From Acidobacteriota bacterium (GTDB taxonomy: Bacteria; Acidobacteriota; Vicinamibacteria; Vicinamibacterales; UBA2999), in NCBI GenBank assembly GCA_016184455.1, contig JACPCS010000130.1:29203-65390 (forward strand): a DNA stretch of 36,188 bases. Reading direction: 5' to 3'. A program made the translations under genes and the position numbers. Shown one piece after another: positions 9,264 to 17,182 of the stretch (position 1 is the first letter of the stretch; every line of letters starts with the position of its first letter). The notes under the pieces are model-generated. The model had not been told where the DNA came from, made no database searches, and worked only from the letters and a program-made list of their open reading frames with translations.

Positions 9264-10794
9264 CCCCCCCTGGCTTCCGGCACGTGCAGAACGCGAGCGC
9301 GTCGGCGGCCATCACGAGCTCGACGTCGACAAAGCCCGCCGCCTTCAATGCATCCACCTGTTCGCGCTCGTTCATGAACAGCGCCGTGCTGCGCGGCGAG
9401 GCGTCGTCGGGCGTCCGGTCGCACACGAGGAACAGGCCGCCAGGCACGAGCAGGTCTCGAATCTGCGTGTAGAGCCGCGGCACGTGCCGTTTGTGCCGGA
9501 CTTCGTGCACCGCCTGCATGGTCACGATCGCCTCGTAGGGTGCGGGCACGCTGCGCGCCCACTCGTCCGACCGGAAGTTGCCGAGAACGAATCGTGCTGC
9601 GCCGAAATGTCCGACGCGCGCGCGGCTCATCTCGAGCATCGGCTCCGAGAAGTCGAAGAGCGTATAGCTCGCGATCTGCGGGCAGCGGGTCAGGAGGTGC
9701 TCGGCCAGCAGTCCCGGACCGGATCCGAGCTCGAGCACCCGCCCGCCCGGCGCGATCGTGGCCAGGCGTTCGCCCATCGCGTGCCGGATGTGGGCGCGCA
9801 CCGGCCGCCGCCGTTCGGCGGCGGCGGCCCATGCCGTCGCGCCATCAGCGCTCTGCAGATCTTCGGTGGAGGGGACGTCTTCCGCCGGGTCCGAAAGGGC
9901 CCGCCCTACGGATTCCGATGACACACTCGGCTCTCGCTGCCGCTGCGCAACGTACACCCCCGTGAGCACCAGGCCGCCGCCGAGTGCCATCACGGGGCCG
10001 AAGGGCTCACCGAGCATCGGCACTGCAAGTGCGACGGTGGCCAGCGGCTCGAGATACAGGAACAGCCCCGCACGCGCGGCGCCGAGCCGCGCCACGCCCA
10101 CCTGCCAGAACCACTGCCCGAGGGCGAGGCCGGGAATCGCCAGATAGAGCAGCGCCGCGACGCCGCGCCACGAGAGCGCACCGACGCGCGCCGGATTCGC
10201 CGACGCGGCAAAAAGCACCGCGGTACACGCAGCCGCGATCAAGAGGATGCCGAAAGTCACCGCCAGCGGATCGCGGCGGCGGGCGAGGTCTCGAGAGATG
10301 ACGGTATAGAAGGCCCACGTGAACGCGGACGCGAGGATGAGCCAGTCGCCCGTGCTCCGCAGCCATCCGAGATCGCCGAGGCGACCGCGCGAGACCAGCA
10401 GCAGGATTCCGCCGGTGGCGATCGCGATTCCCACGACGGCTCGTCGTCCGATTCGCTCGCGCAGAACGAGCCACGAGAGCAGGGCAACCGCCAGCGGCGA
10501 GAACGAGATGATCCAGCCCGTGTTCGTCGCCGTCGTGCTCATCAGGCCGACGATCTGTATCAGGAAGTGAACGGTCAGCATCCCGCCGGCCAGCACGACA
10601 GGTCGCGCATCGCTGCGCGCAAACTGCCACGGCACGCGCCTGACCAGCAGGACGAGGCCCAGGAACGGCAGCCCGATGGCCAGGCGCAGCGCGACAATCT
10701 CGACCGGACCGAGCTCCTCGAGCAGGATCTTCGTGGCGATGAAGGTCCAGCCCCAGATGACAACCGCGGCGAGCAGCAGAAGGCGCGGCAGCAC
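9256..10794 (-). CDS. Fusion: EamA/DMT-family transporter + SAM-dependent methyltransferase
   Basis: 512 aa from a GTG start. Residues ~1-290 are a drug/metabolite-transporter (EamA) unit with ten predicted helices in two halves (AAVVIWGWTFIATKILLEE; later FTWAFYTVISRDLARRRDP). A hydrophilic linker (~291-330) follows, then a class I methyltransferase: motif I VLELGSGPG, DFSEPML acidic loop, AIVTMQAVHEV and a C-terminal Cys-containing end CTCRKPGGAG. DMT proteins export or exchange small metabolites or undecaprenyl-type lipids; the methyltransferase would act on the cytosolic side. There is no stop codon or indel between the parts. The linker is encoded by DNA containing a palindrome (9882-9909) of intergenic type, so the fusion may have arisen by read-through of a former spacer. 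Start is 9 nt after the VOC gene stop, making it the last gene of the minus-strand operon. Confidence 0.85.
   Translation of the reverse strand: MLPRLLLLAAVVIWGWTFIATKILLEELGPVEIVALRLAIGLPFLGLVLLVRRVPWQFARSDARPVVLAGGMLTVHFLIQIVGLMSTTATNTGWIISFSPLAVALLSWLVLRERIGRRAVVGIAIATGGILLLVSRGRLGDLGWLRSTGDWLILASAFTWAFYTVISRDLARRRDPLAVTFGILLIAAACTAVLFAASANPARVGALSWRGVAALLYLAIPGLALGQWFWQVGVARLGAARAGLFLYLEPLATVALAVPMLGEPFGPVMALGGGLVLTGVYVAQRQREPSVSSESVGRALSDPAEDVPSTEDLQSADGATAWAAAAERRRPVRAHIRHAMGERLATIAPGGRVLELGSGPGLLAEHLLTRCPQIASYTLFDFSEPMLEMSRARVGHFGAARFVLGNFRSDEWARSVPAPYEAIVTMQAVHEVRHKRHVPRLYTQIRDLLVPGGLFLVCDRTPDDASPRSTALFMNEREQVDALKAAGFVDVELVMAADALAFCTCRKPGGAG
9882..9909. repeat. Intergenic-type palindrome inside a coding linker
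   Basis: CGGGTCC-GAAA-GGGCCCG (9885-9902) pairs over 7 bp with one G-T wobble and a GAAA loop. On the minus strand it reads GTAGGGCGGGCC..., resembling spacer palindromes of this phylum. It lies within the linker between the transporter and methyltransferase halves rather than in an intergenic space. Confidence 0.55.
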
Positions 10795-10803
10795 CGAGGG
10801 GAG

Positions 10804-11370
10804 CTAGGGCCGCTTGTAGAGCGCGTCGCCTGGCCGCGCGATGCCGCTGATCTGGAGCTCGATGCCGTTCGGGTCCACGACGTAGAAGCTCACATAGTTC
10901 GGTGTGTCTCCGTCCCCGGCCGGCGCGAGCCGAGGCGTGAACCCTCGGCGCTCGAGCTCGGCGCTCACGCGGGTGGTATCCCACTCGTCGATGGCGAACG
11001 CGAGGTGATCGATTCGCGGCGTGACCGGCTGCCCATTGCCGGCAGCGGGCGTTCTGAGGCTCAGGAACGATCGCGCGCGCGCGCCGCCGTTGTGCACGTC
11101 GCCGAACTGCAGTTGGCAGTAATCCTTGCTGTTGTCGGCCTCGACCGACATGCCAATGAGACCGGCATAGAAGTCGCGCGTGCGTCGGTAATCAGGGACC
11201 TGATACGAGATGTGATCGAGGCGCACGGCCTTGAACGGAGTCGTGGATTGTGCGCGCACGCCTGCGCTCCCGGCAGCGGCGGCCGCGCACGCCAGCGCCT
11301 GAATGAGCTGCCGCCTGGTCATCCGGCCGTTCTCGAACTCCTTCAGCAGCCGAGACACGAACGCTTCCAT
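10804..11370 (-). CDS. Tat-exported VOC (glyoxalase/dioxygenase-fold) protein
   Basis: 188 aa. The ATG at 11368-11370 is chosen over longer reading because AAGGAGGG (11375-11382) sits just upstream. N-terminus: ~16 residues, then a twin-arginine signal MTRRQLIQALACAAAAAGSAGVRA. The mature part is a vicinal-oxygen-chelate fold: LDHISYQVPDYRRTRDFYAGLIGM (metal-binding His) in the first betaalphabetabetabeta unit, RIDHLAFAIDEWD in the second (second His), and FYVVDPNGIELQI with the C-terminal Glu ligand. This gives the H/H/E metal triad typical of the superfamily. Substrate is unknown; family members are lyases, dioxygenases or resistance proteins. Periplasmic export by Tat suggests a folded, metal-loaded enzyme or binding protein. 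It lies between a glycosyltransferase and the transporter-methyltransferase fusion. Confidence 0.85.
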   Translation of the reverse strand: MEAFVSRLLKEFENGRMTRRQLIQALACAAAAAGSAGVRAQSTTPFKAVRLDHISYQVPDYRRTRDFYAGLIGMSVEADNSKDYCQLQFGDVHNGGARARSFLSLRTPAAGNGQPVTPRIDHLAFAIDEWDTTRVSAELERRGFTPRLAPAGDGDTPNYVSFYVVDPNGIELQISGIARPGDALYKRP

Positions 11371-11374
11371 CGCG

Positions 11375-11382
11375 CCCTCCTT
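11375..11382 (-). promoter_or_regulatory. Strong Shine-Dalgarno overlapping the upstream stop codon
   Basis: On the minus strand TAAGGAGGG: the TAA stop of the glycosyltransferase (11381-11383) forms the first bases of the RBS for the VOC gene, whose ATG follows 4 nt later. It fixes the VOC start and implies translational coupling. Confidence 0.8.
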
Positions 11383-12667
11383 ACGATCCGCTGGATGCTC
11401 CTCTGGTCTTCGCCACGAGGCGCTCGAAGCGGCCGAGCACGGCGTCCCAGCGATAGTGCTGGCGAATGTACCGGCGGCCGTTCTCGCCAAGCCGTTCGCG
11501 CAGGCGCGAGTCGCCCATCAGCAGCCGCAGCGCCTCCACGAACTCTTCCCGGTTGGTGTAGTACAGGCCGGCGTTGGCGCGTCGGCAATGATCGACCGCC
11601 GCTCGGTTGCGCGCGTTCACGAGCGCGGGCGTGCCGACGGCGAAGCTCTCGAGCACGTCCATCGCCAGGGCGTCGTCCGGCTCGGGCGCGAGCGTGACGT
11701 CGGCCGCTTCGTACGCGATCATCCGCTCGCGATCGGGCAGCACGCCCGCGAGCCGCAGGTACCGCTCCTCGGGGATCTTCATCAGCTTGACGCCCATCAG
11801 CACGAGCGCCGCGTCGCCGTCCACCGCCGCGTAGCTGTCGAAGTACTCGAGCATCTCCTCGCAGCCGTTGTCGGGCTCTACGCGGCCGCCATGCAGCACG
11901 AAGCGGCCATACAGCCGGTGCCGGCGCCTGAACAGCACGCCGCGGCTCGTCAGATAGTCAGTCGCCGACCGTGTCTCGTCCTGCGCCGATTCCCCGGCGT
12001 CGGGCTCCGTCATGTCGTCGGTCGGATCCTGCTGGTGGCGTGGATAGCCGTACTGCACGGGTGTCTCGACGCCGACGCCCACCGCTTCCTCGTTCGCGGG
12101 GGCAACGCCCAGGTACTGGTGGACGAGCGTCCGCTCCGCAGACGACAGATACCCCACAGCCCGCGCCGACATCAGCACGTCCGCCCACAGGCCGAATCGC
12201 AGCCGCGAATCGAGCCGCAAATACGGAAACACGATGCTGCGCTCGGGCGCGACGTCGAGGCCGATGACCGTCGTCGGATGGTAGAGCGAGTAGAAGACGA
12301 GCGCATCGTACGCCCGATGGTGGCGCTTCAGATACTCGATGAGCGCGGGTGAGGTTGGGCCGATCCGGCGCACCCACTCCTGTTCGTCGGCGCAGCCGTG
12401 CGGGCCCTCCATGAGACGCGCCGAGAGCTGGCGCAAGGCGGCCGGATCGTGCGTCTGGTTCACCGCGAACCGGCGGACGAACACGCCGCGGACGCGGTCG
12501 CCTCCTTCGGCATACTCGTTCGCCCAGGTCTGGGGGTCGCGCCCGCACGTGGTGATGACGTCAATGTCGTGACGCTCGCTCAGATGCTCGGCGAGCAGAC
12601 GGCAGGCGTGTTCCGGTCCGGACGAAATGTCGGCGCCGTACCGCGGTGTGATGAACCCAAACTTCAT
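11381..12667 (-). CDS. GT4-family glycosyltransferase A
   Basis: 428 aa from the ATG at 12665-12667 (the frame is open further upstream, but that part is antisense/out of frame to the neighbouring gene). N-terminal Rossmann half begins MKFGFITPRYGADISSGPEHACRLLAEHLSERH, a nucleotide-sugar GT-B start. The C-terminal half has LHGGRVEPDNGCEEMLEYF (donor-binding start of the second domain), DVTLAPEPDDALAMDVLESFAVGTPALV (the E-x7-E-like retaining GT4 region) and the closing helix RRYIRQHYRWDAVLGRFERLV. Between the halves, about residues 215-245, is an acidic Gln/Asp/Glu-rich insertion absent from its neighbour. Paralogous to glycosyltransferase B, 7 nt upstream; both share VxTTCxRDxxTWxNxF-type segments, pointing to tandem duplication. 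Acts on the cytosolic face on a lipid- or saccharide-linked acceptor not deducible from sequence. Confidence 0.88.
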   Translation of the reverse strand: MKFGFITPRYGADISSGPEHACRLLAEHLSERHDIDVITTCGRDPQTWANEYAEGGDRVRGVFVRRFAVNQTHDPAALRQLSARLMEGPHGCADEQEWVRRIGPTSPALIEYLKRHHRAYDALVFYSLYHPTTVIGLDVAPERSIVFPYLRLDSRLRFGLWADVLMSARAVGYLSSAERTLVHQYLGVAPANEEAVGVGVETPVQYGYPRHQQDPTDDMTEPDAGESAQDETRSATDYLTSRGVLFRRRHRLYGRFVLHGGRVEPDNGCEEMLEYFDSYAAVDGDAALVLMGVKLMKIPEERYLRLAGVLPDRERMIAYEAADVTLAPEPDDALAMDVLESFAVGTPALVNARNRAAVDHCRRANAGLYYTNREEFVEALRLLMGDSRLRERLGENGRRYIRQHYRWDAVLGRFERLVAKTRGASSGS

Positions 12668-12674
12668 GCGCTCG

Positions 12675-14015
12675 TCACCGCGTGTGGTCCTGCCCGGCGC
12701 GCGGGGGCTCGACCTCGTCTTCGCGGAGCTCATCGTCCGGCGCGGGACCGGCCGGGACGCGCGCCAACAGCTCGTCGGCGGCGGGAATGTCGGGACGCCG
12801 GCGGGCGAACCACCCGGGCAGGCGCTCGATCCGCCGTGGTGCGCGTTCGGCCGACAGGCGATCGAACATGTCGAGGTACTTGCGCTCGATGACAGGCCAG
12901 CGGTAGTGCTGCGCGTAGTACGCGCGCCCGTTGCGTGCGAGCGCATCCGCGAGGCACGGCTCGCCCGCGAGGCAATCGACCACGGCGGCGAATTCCAGCG
13001 CATCGCCATAGTACAGCCCGGCATTGCTGCGCAGGCACTGGCCGACGAGCACGTCGCATGCGGCGTTGGCGAGCACGGGACGGCCGAGCGCCCATGCCTC
13101 GAGCGCGGCCATCGAGAGGCTCTCGTAGTACGACGGCACGACGACGGCTGCGGACGCGGCCATGACGTCGAACTTGTCGTCGTCGCTCACGTATCCGAGG
13201 TGGCGGATTCGCGGATGCGCCGGCAGCGGCATCGCCGCGGTACCGATCGACACGAGCTCGAGCCGCTCTGTCGACGTGTCGCTGTAGCGGACGAAATAGT
13301 CGAACAGCTCCGCGCACCCTTTGTTGGGATCGATGCGGCCCACGTAGACGAGGAACGGCGCCGCGAGTCCGAATTTCTGCCGCGCGCGCGCGGGATCGGC
13401 CGCGGCGGGGATCCTCGATCCCACGCCAACGACGACGCCCGGGACCTGCTCGTTGCCCGCCAGTCGGTGAATCATCGCGCGTTCCTCGAGCGAGTTGTAC
13501 ATGATCCCGCGGACGCCGCGCAGCACAGGCTGGAAGATTCGGAGCGCGACGGCCGCCTCGCGTTCAGCCGTCGGCACCAGGATGGCACGATCAGCGACGG
13601 CGCGCGCTCCGTAGTACGTCTGGAAGTAGCGCAGGCTGAAGAGCAGGGCGAAATCGAACTGGCGGCGGATCCGGCGGAGGCGCGCGATGAGTCCGAGCGA
13701 GACCGGCCCCTGCTTCCACAGCCAGTCGATCTCCTCCTGCAGCGTGTGCGCGCGGCCGAAGACGCGGCGCGCCGCATGCCCGAACGCCTCGAGCTCGCGC
13801 TCGCGGTCGACCCGGAACCGCTCGACAGGCACGCCGTTGATCTCCTCCGTGCCTGGCGGGAACGCGTTGCGCCACGTGAGGTAGTCACGGGCGCAGGTGG
13901 TGAAGACTCGCACGTCCACGCGCGGCGCGAGCAGCTCGGCGATGTACCGCGCGTGCAGCTCGGCACCGCCGCTGATGTCGCTGCCGTACCGCTGGACGAC
14001 AATGGCGACTTTCAG
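12675..14015 (-). CDS. GT4-family glycosyltransferase B, apparent CTG start
   Basis: 446 aa if started at the CTG at 14013-14015; the first conventional start, GTG at 13917-13919, would give 414 aa and lose the conserved first beta strand and glycine loop (LKVAIVVQRYGSDISGGAEL). No ATG/GTG/TTG exists in frame between the upstream stop and that motif. GGAG lies 8 nt before the CTG, overlapping the end of the upstream gene. The C-terminal half has FLVYVGRIDPNKGCAELFDYF and VVVPSYYESLSMAALEAWALGRPVLA, the standard retaining GT4 donor-site motifs. Nucleotide-sugar-dependent, cytosolic or membrane-peripheral. Close paralogue of glycosyltransferase A downstream. Confidence 0.87.
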   Translation of the reverse strand: MKVAIVVQRYGSDISGGAELHARYIAELLAPRVDVRVFTTCARDYLTWRNAFPPGTEEINGVPVERFRVDRERELEAFGHAARRVFGRAHTLQEEIDWLWKQGPVSLGLIARLRRIRRQFDFALLFSLRYFQTYYGARAVADRAILVPTAEREAAVALRIFQPVLRGVRGIMYNSLEERAMIHRLAGNEQVPGVVVGVGSRIPAAADPARARQKFGLAAPFLVYVGRIDPNKGCAELFDYFVRYSDTSTERLELVSIGTAAMPLPAHPRIRHLGYVSDDDKFDVMAASAAVVVPSYYESLSMAALEAWALGRPVLANAACDVLVGQCLRSNAGLYYGDALEFAAVVDCLAGEPCLADALARNGRAYYAQHYRWPVIERKYLDMFDRLSAERAPRRIERLPGWFARRRPDIPAADELLARVPAGPAPDDELREDEVEPPRAGQDHTR

Positions 14016-14020
14016 GACGG

Positions 14021-15163
14021 CTACTCCAGCCGGTCGGGTTCCTCGTCTTCGGCCTGATCGGGGCTTGCGGGCGACTCTGCCGGCATCCGCTCCTCGACAG
14101 GAGCCGACGGAGGGGGCGGTTCAGGTGCGGGCGCCTCGCTGGACGGGTACGAACCGAGCGCAGGCGTTTCGGCGGGCGCCGGCGCTTCCAGCTCGTCGGT
14201 CGCATCCAGTTCGACACTCTCGGGTTCACCGGCTTCCAGTTCGCCGCCTTCCGGCTCCGCGCCAACCACCTCGGGCTCTGGCGCCGGGAGTCCAGCGGCC
14301 GGCGCACCCTCGGTGCTCACCAAGGCGCCTCCTCGGCGTCCGCGCCTGCGGCGGCGCCGGCGGCGGCCGCCCTCGACCTGTCCTGACTCGGGTGTGGCGG
14401 GCGCACCTTCGGCTGGCGCGCCTGCCTCCGCCGGGCGCACGGGTGCAGGCATGTCCTGCGGCCGGCCGCCGGGGCGTAGCTGGTGGACCGTGCCTTCGAT
14501 CGCGCGCACGCGCCGGTCGGCGAAATCCACGCGCGCACCCAGCGAGTCGATGCGCGTCGCGAGGGCCTGTACCTCGAGGCTGAGTCGCGACACCTCCGTG
14601 ACCAGACGCTGGACGATCCTGTAGTGGAGCGCGTTCCATTCAGCCTGGCGCCGATCGCGCTCGGCGTCGCGCTGGAGCGTCTCGACGTTCAGCTTTGCCT
14701 GCAGATGGAGCGCACGAATCAGCGGATTCGGGTTGAAGAACAGCTTCAACAGCGGGTTGAGGAGCCGGCGAATCCAGCGGAGGATCGCGCGGTGCGAGTC
14801 GTACAGCGTCGTGTCCTCGAAGACGTAGACGGGCTCGGCCGGCAGACGCTTCTCCTGGCGTTCGACCGCTTCGTCCGCCGTGCGGCGCAGCGTATCGAGG
14901 AACTCCGGCTTCATCGCCCTCGGATCGAGGATGTACTCCAGTCGGCGCGCGGCGAGCTCGTCGATCTGCTGCGGCGAGAGCTCGACGCCCTGCCGCTCGG
15001 CGATGCGGGCGCGGATCTCGCGCATGATCTGCTCGACGTCGATCTGGTCGCGCGCCTGGCCGGGCTGCGGCTGTGCCGGCGCGCGCCGATCGACGCCGCG
15101 GCGGTCGGGGCCACGGCGGCCCCGGTGAAAATGCCCGCGCCTCCGGTCCTGCGTCTGATCCAT
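14021..15163 (-). CDS. Unknown protein with Arg-rich ends and Pro/Glu-rich tail
   Basis: 380 aa, not recognised as a named family. Order: strongly basic N-terminus (~residues 6-30, RRRGHFHRGRRGPDRRGVDRR-like); a conserved-looking helix DVEQIMREIRARIAERQG (~42-60); an acidic/basic helical section; an amphipathic segment with LRWIRRLLNPLLKLFFNPNPLIRAL (~127-152), possibly membrane-peripheral; a coiled-coil-like stretch (~155-225); an Arg block (RRRRRRRRGRRGG, ~268-280); and a ~95-residue Ala/Pro/Glu tail with no Lys or aromatic core. I recall similar IMREIRxRI plus LL..FNP helices at the N-termini of proteins in polysaccharide gene clusters, which suggests a scaffold or membrane tether, but this is inference. 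It starts 3 nt after the DUF362 stop and ends 5 nt before glycosyltransferase B. Confidence 0.75.
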   Translation of the reverse strand: MDQTQDRRRGHFHRGRRGPDRRGVDRRAPAQPQPGQARDQIDVEQIMREIRARIAERQGVELSPQQIDELAARRLEYILDPRAMKPEFLDTLRRTADEAVERQEKRLPAEPVYVFEDTTLYDSHRAILRWIRRLLNPLLKLFFNPNPLIRALHLQAKLNVETLQRDAERDRRQAEWNALHYRIVQRLVTEVSRLSLEVQALATRIDSLGARVDFADRRVRAIEGTVHQLRPGGRPQDMPAPVRPAEAGAPAEGAPATPESGQVEGGRRRRRRRRGRRGGALVSTEGAPAAGLPAPEPEVVGAEPEGGELEAGEPESVELDATDELEAPAPAETPALGSYPSSEAPAPEPPPPSAPVEERMPAESPASPDQAEDEEPDRLE

Positions 15164-15166
15164 CGG

Positions 15167-16291
15167 TCAGTACTTTCGGAAGAGCTGCCCCCACTCGGTG
15201 CGCATGAACGCCCCGATTCGCGCGCGGCCGACGGTCGGATACCACAGCGCATCGTGGTAGACGTTCGATGCAAAGGGCGCCCACACAACCAGCGGCGAGT
15301 GGAGCAGCAGCCGTTCGAGCGGCCGGAGGAATCCTCGGCGGATCATCTGGTCGCCCCAGATCACGAACGAGCGGCGCGTCGTGAATCCGAAGTTCTCGTG
15401 CGACACGTCGTCGCCCACCAGCTCGATATCGCGCGGATCGGCAATGCCGAGACCGCGCTCGTGGGCCATGCGGAGGAAGGGGATCGACAGCGGATCGAAC
15501 CCCATCAGCTTCGAGGCGATCGCATCGATCGCCAGCGAGTCGGCGGCAGCGAGCAGCAGGTTCTTGACCCGCGGCACCATCGTCCGCGGCCCCGCGCCGT
15601 CGCCCGCGACCGTGCCGTCCATCACGGTGAAGACCGCCGGGTGCAGCTCGCGCTGCATGTAGAGCAGATCCACCAGCACTTCGTGCATGTACTTGTGCGC
15701 GTAGTGCCGCACCTCGCGGAGCAGCCCGCCGAACGAGTTCTTCACCGAGCCTGTCATCACCGCGTGACCGTGCGTCTTCACGGTGGGCAGATGCACGATC
15801 TGGCGGCCCGGGTAAATCGCGGGAATCTGGATGCCCTCCGGGAAGATGTCATTCAGCTTGAGCAGCGGACTCTTGAAGCGATAGACCTGCCAGTCGACCT
15901 CGGTGAGCGGCATGAACGTCAGCCCATGGCGCGTCAGGACCGGCTCCCAGCGGTTGTTGCGGCATCCTTTCCGCGGGTCGGTGACGACCGTGCGGTTCTC
16001 CACGGGTACCAGTCGCGCGCGATCGAACCCGTCCGCGAGCATCTTCGACACGACGCCGTCCACCTGCCAGGGCTGCGACGAACAGGCGGGGAAGTACTTG
16101 GTCCACGACAGATTCAGCTTCAGCAGCGTCTCGCGGTCGCGCGCCAGCACGTCGCGATAGCCCGCGAGGTCCATCACGCGCGCGTAGTCCTCGAGGACCG
16201 TCTCCGGGCGGGTACGCACGACGGCGACGCGAGCCGTGCGCGGGCGAGGTGGCGTCTCGGGCGCCGCAGGTGCGTCGATGACGAGCGGCAT
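15167..16291 (-). CDS. DUF362 domain-containing protein
   Basis: 374 aa. Core DUF362 features: VAVVRTRPETVLEDYARVMDLAG, LLKLNLSWTKYFPACSSQPW, IVHLPTVKTHGHAVMTGSVKN (the conserved P.xKTH..xxxTGxxKN segment), FTVMDGTVAGDGAGPRTMVP, and LLLAAADSLAIDAIASKLMGFDPLSIPFLR. The biochemical role of the family is not established; some members carry Fe-S clusters, but no CxxCxxC cluster motif is visible here. No signal peptide. The N-terminal ~20 residues are Pro/Ala rich. It sits 3 nt after the UbiA-type gene and is the third gene of the operon, so a role in handling a lipid-linked sugar or its precursor is plausible only by context. ATG at 16289-16291. Confidence 0.85.
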   Translation of the reverse strand: MPLVIDAPAAPETPPRPRTARVAVVRTRPETVLEDYARVMDLAGYRDVLARDRETLLKLNLSWTKYFPACSSQPWQVDGVVSKMLADGFDRARLVPVENRTVVTDPRKGCRNNRWEPVLTRHGLTFMPLTEVDWQVYRFKSPLLKLNDIFPEGIQIPAIYPGRQIVHLPTVKTHGHAVMTGSVKNSFGGLLREVRHYAHKYMHEVLVDLLYMQRELHPAVFTVMDGTVAGDGAGPRTMVPRVKNLLLAAADSLAIDAIASKLMGFDPLSIPFLRMAHERGLGIADPRDIELVGDDVSHENFGFTTRRSFVIWGDQMIRRGFLRPLERLLLHSPLVVWAPFASNVYHDALWYPTVGRARIGAFMRTEWGQLFRKY

Positions 16292-16294
16292 TCT

Positions 16295-17182
16295 TTATCT
16301 GCCCAGTGGTGTGTACATCAAGAGAACCACGGTGCCCGCCCACAGTACCACGCACGCCAGCAACGGGCGGTCGTTGAGCAGCAGGACGGCCGGGCTGCCG
16401 CCCCCGCGCTTCTGGTGCACCAAATAGAGATATCGGAAGATTCCATACAGCACAAACGGGACCGTCAGGCCCAGGCGGGTCGTCCCCAGGCGCTCGGCGG
16501 TGTCGGCGCTGGTGGCAAACACGGTGTAGGCGATGACAGTCGAGGCTGTCACGACGGCAATCATCTGATCCAGGAGATACGGGCTGTATTCGTCCAGACT
16601 CCGGCGGTGATCGGCCGCACCGTCACCCAGCAGGATCAGCTCGTGGCGGCGCTTGCTGAGCGCGAGAAACAGCGCCAGCAGCGTCGTGCAGATGAGGAGC
16701 CAGGGCCGGATCGGGACGTCGACCGCGAGCGCGCCGGCGATCGCCCGCAGGACGAACCCGGCCGCAATCACCAGCACGTCGAGGATGACGACGTGCTTGA
16801 GCACGACGGAGTAGAGCAGGAGCAGGACGACGTACACGGCCGCCACGGCCGCGAGCGCCGGCGCGACCAGCGCCGCGCCGGCCTCGGCCCCGGCCACGAG
16901 CGCCACGGCGGCAGTTGCCGCGGTCCGCGTGGAGAGCGCGCCCGAGGCGATCGGCCGAGCCTGCTTGAGCGGATGGCGTCGATCGGCCTCGCGGTCGCGG
17001 ATGTCGTTCACCAGATACATGGCGCCCGAGAGCGCACAGAAGACGGCGAACGCCCCCACCGCCATCAACACGGCGGCGGGATCGAGCAGACGGCCGCCGA
17101 AGAGAAGCCCTGCGAAAACCAGCAGGTTCTTCGTCCACTGCTCGGGACGAAGCGACGCCGCGAGTGATGAGAAGGCCCTCAG
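16295..17182 (-). CDS. UbiA-family phosphoribosyl-polyprenyl-phosphate synthase, apparent CTG start
   Basis: 295 aa from the CTG at 17180-17182, which overlaps the TGA of the STAS gene as CTGA. The first conventional start (GTG, 17069-17071) would remove the first helix with the conserved LRPEQWTKNLLVF motif. Aspartate motif 1 is LVNDIRDREADRRHPLKQARPIASG (NDxxDxxxD, polyprenyl-phosphate/PRPP-Mg binding). The second motif region KRRHELILLGDGAADHRRSLDEYSPYLLDQM is characteristic of the decaprenyl-phosphate phosphoribosyltransferase branch (mycobacterial Rv3806c type). About nine membrane helices. Expected reaction: polyprenyl phosphate + PRPP to phosphoribosyl-polyprenyl phosphate, which in mycobacteria feeds arabinose donor synthesis. 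DprE1/E2-like partners are not in the window. It is the likely lipid-donor step of this operon. Confidence 0.85.
   Translation of the reverse strand: MRAFSSLAASLRPEQWTKNLLVFAGLLFGGRLLDPAAVLMAVGAFAVFCALSGAMYLVNDIRDREADRRHPLKQARPIASGALSTRTAATAAVALVAGAEAGAALVAPALAAVAAVYVVLLLLYSVVLKHVVILDVLVIAAGFVLRAIAGALAVDVPIRPWLLICTTLLALFLALSKRRHELILLGDGAADHRRSLDEYSPYLLDQMIAVVTASTVIAYTVFATSADTAERLGTTRLGLTVPFVLYGIFRYLYLVHQKRGGGSPAVLLLNDRPLLACVVLWAGTVVLLMYTPLGR

Noticed and set aside
14483..17167. 894-codon plus-strand open frame
   Set aside because: Antisense to the UbiA, DUF362 and unknown genes, which have recognisable motifs and coupled starts.
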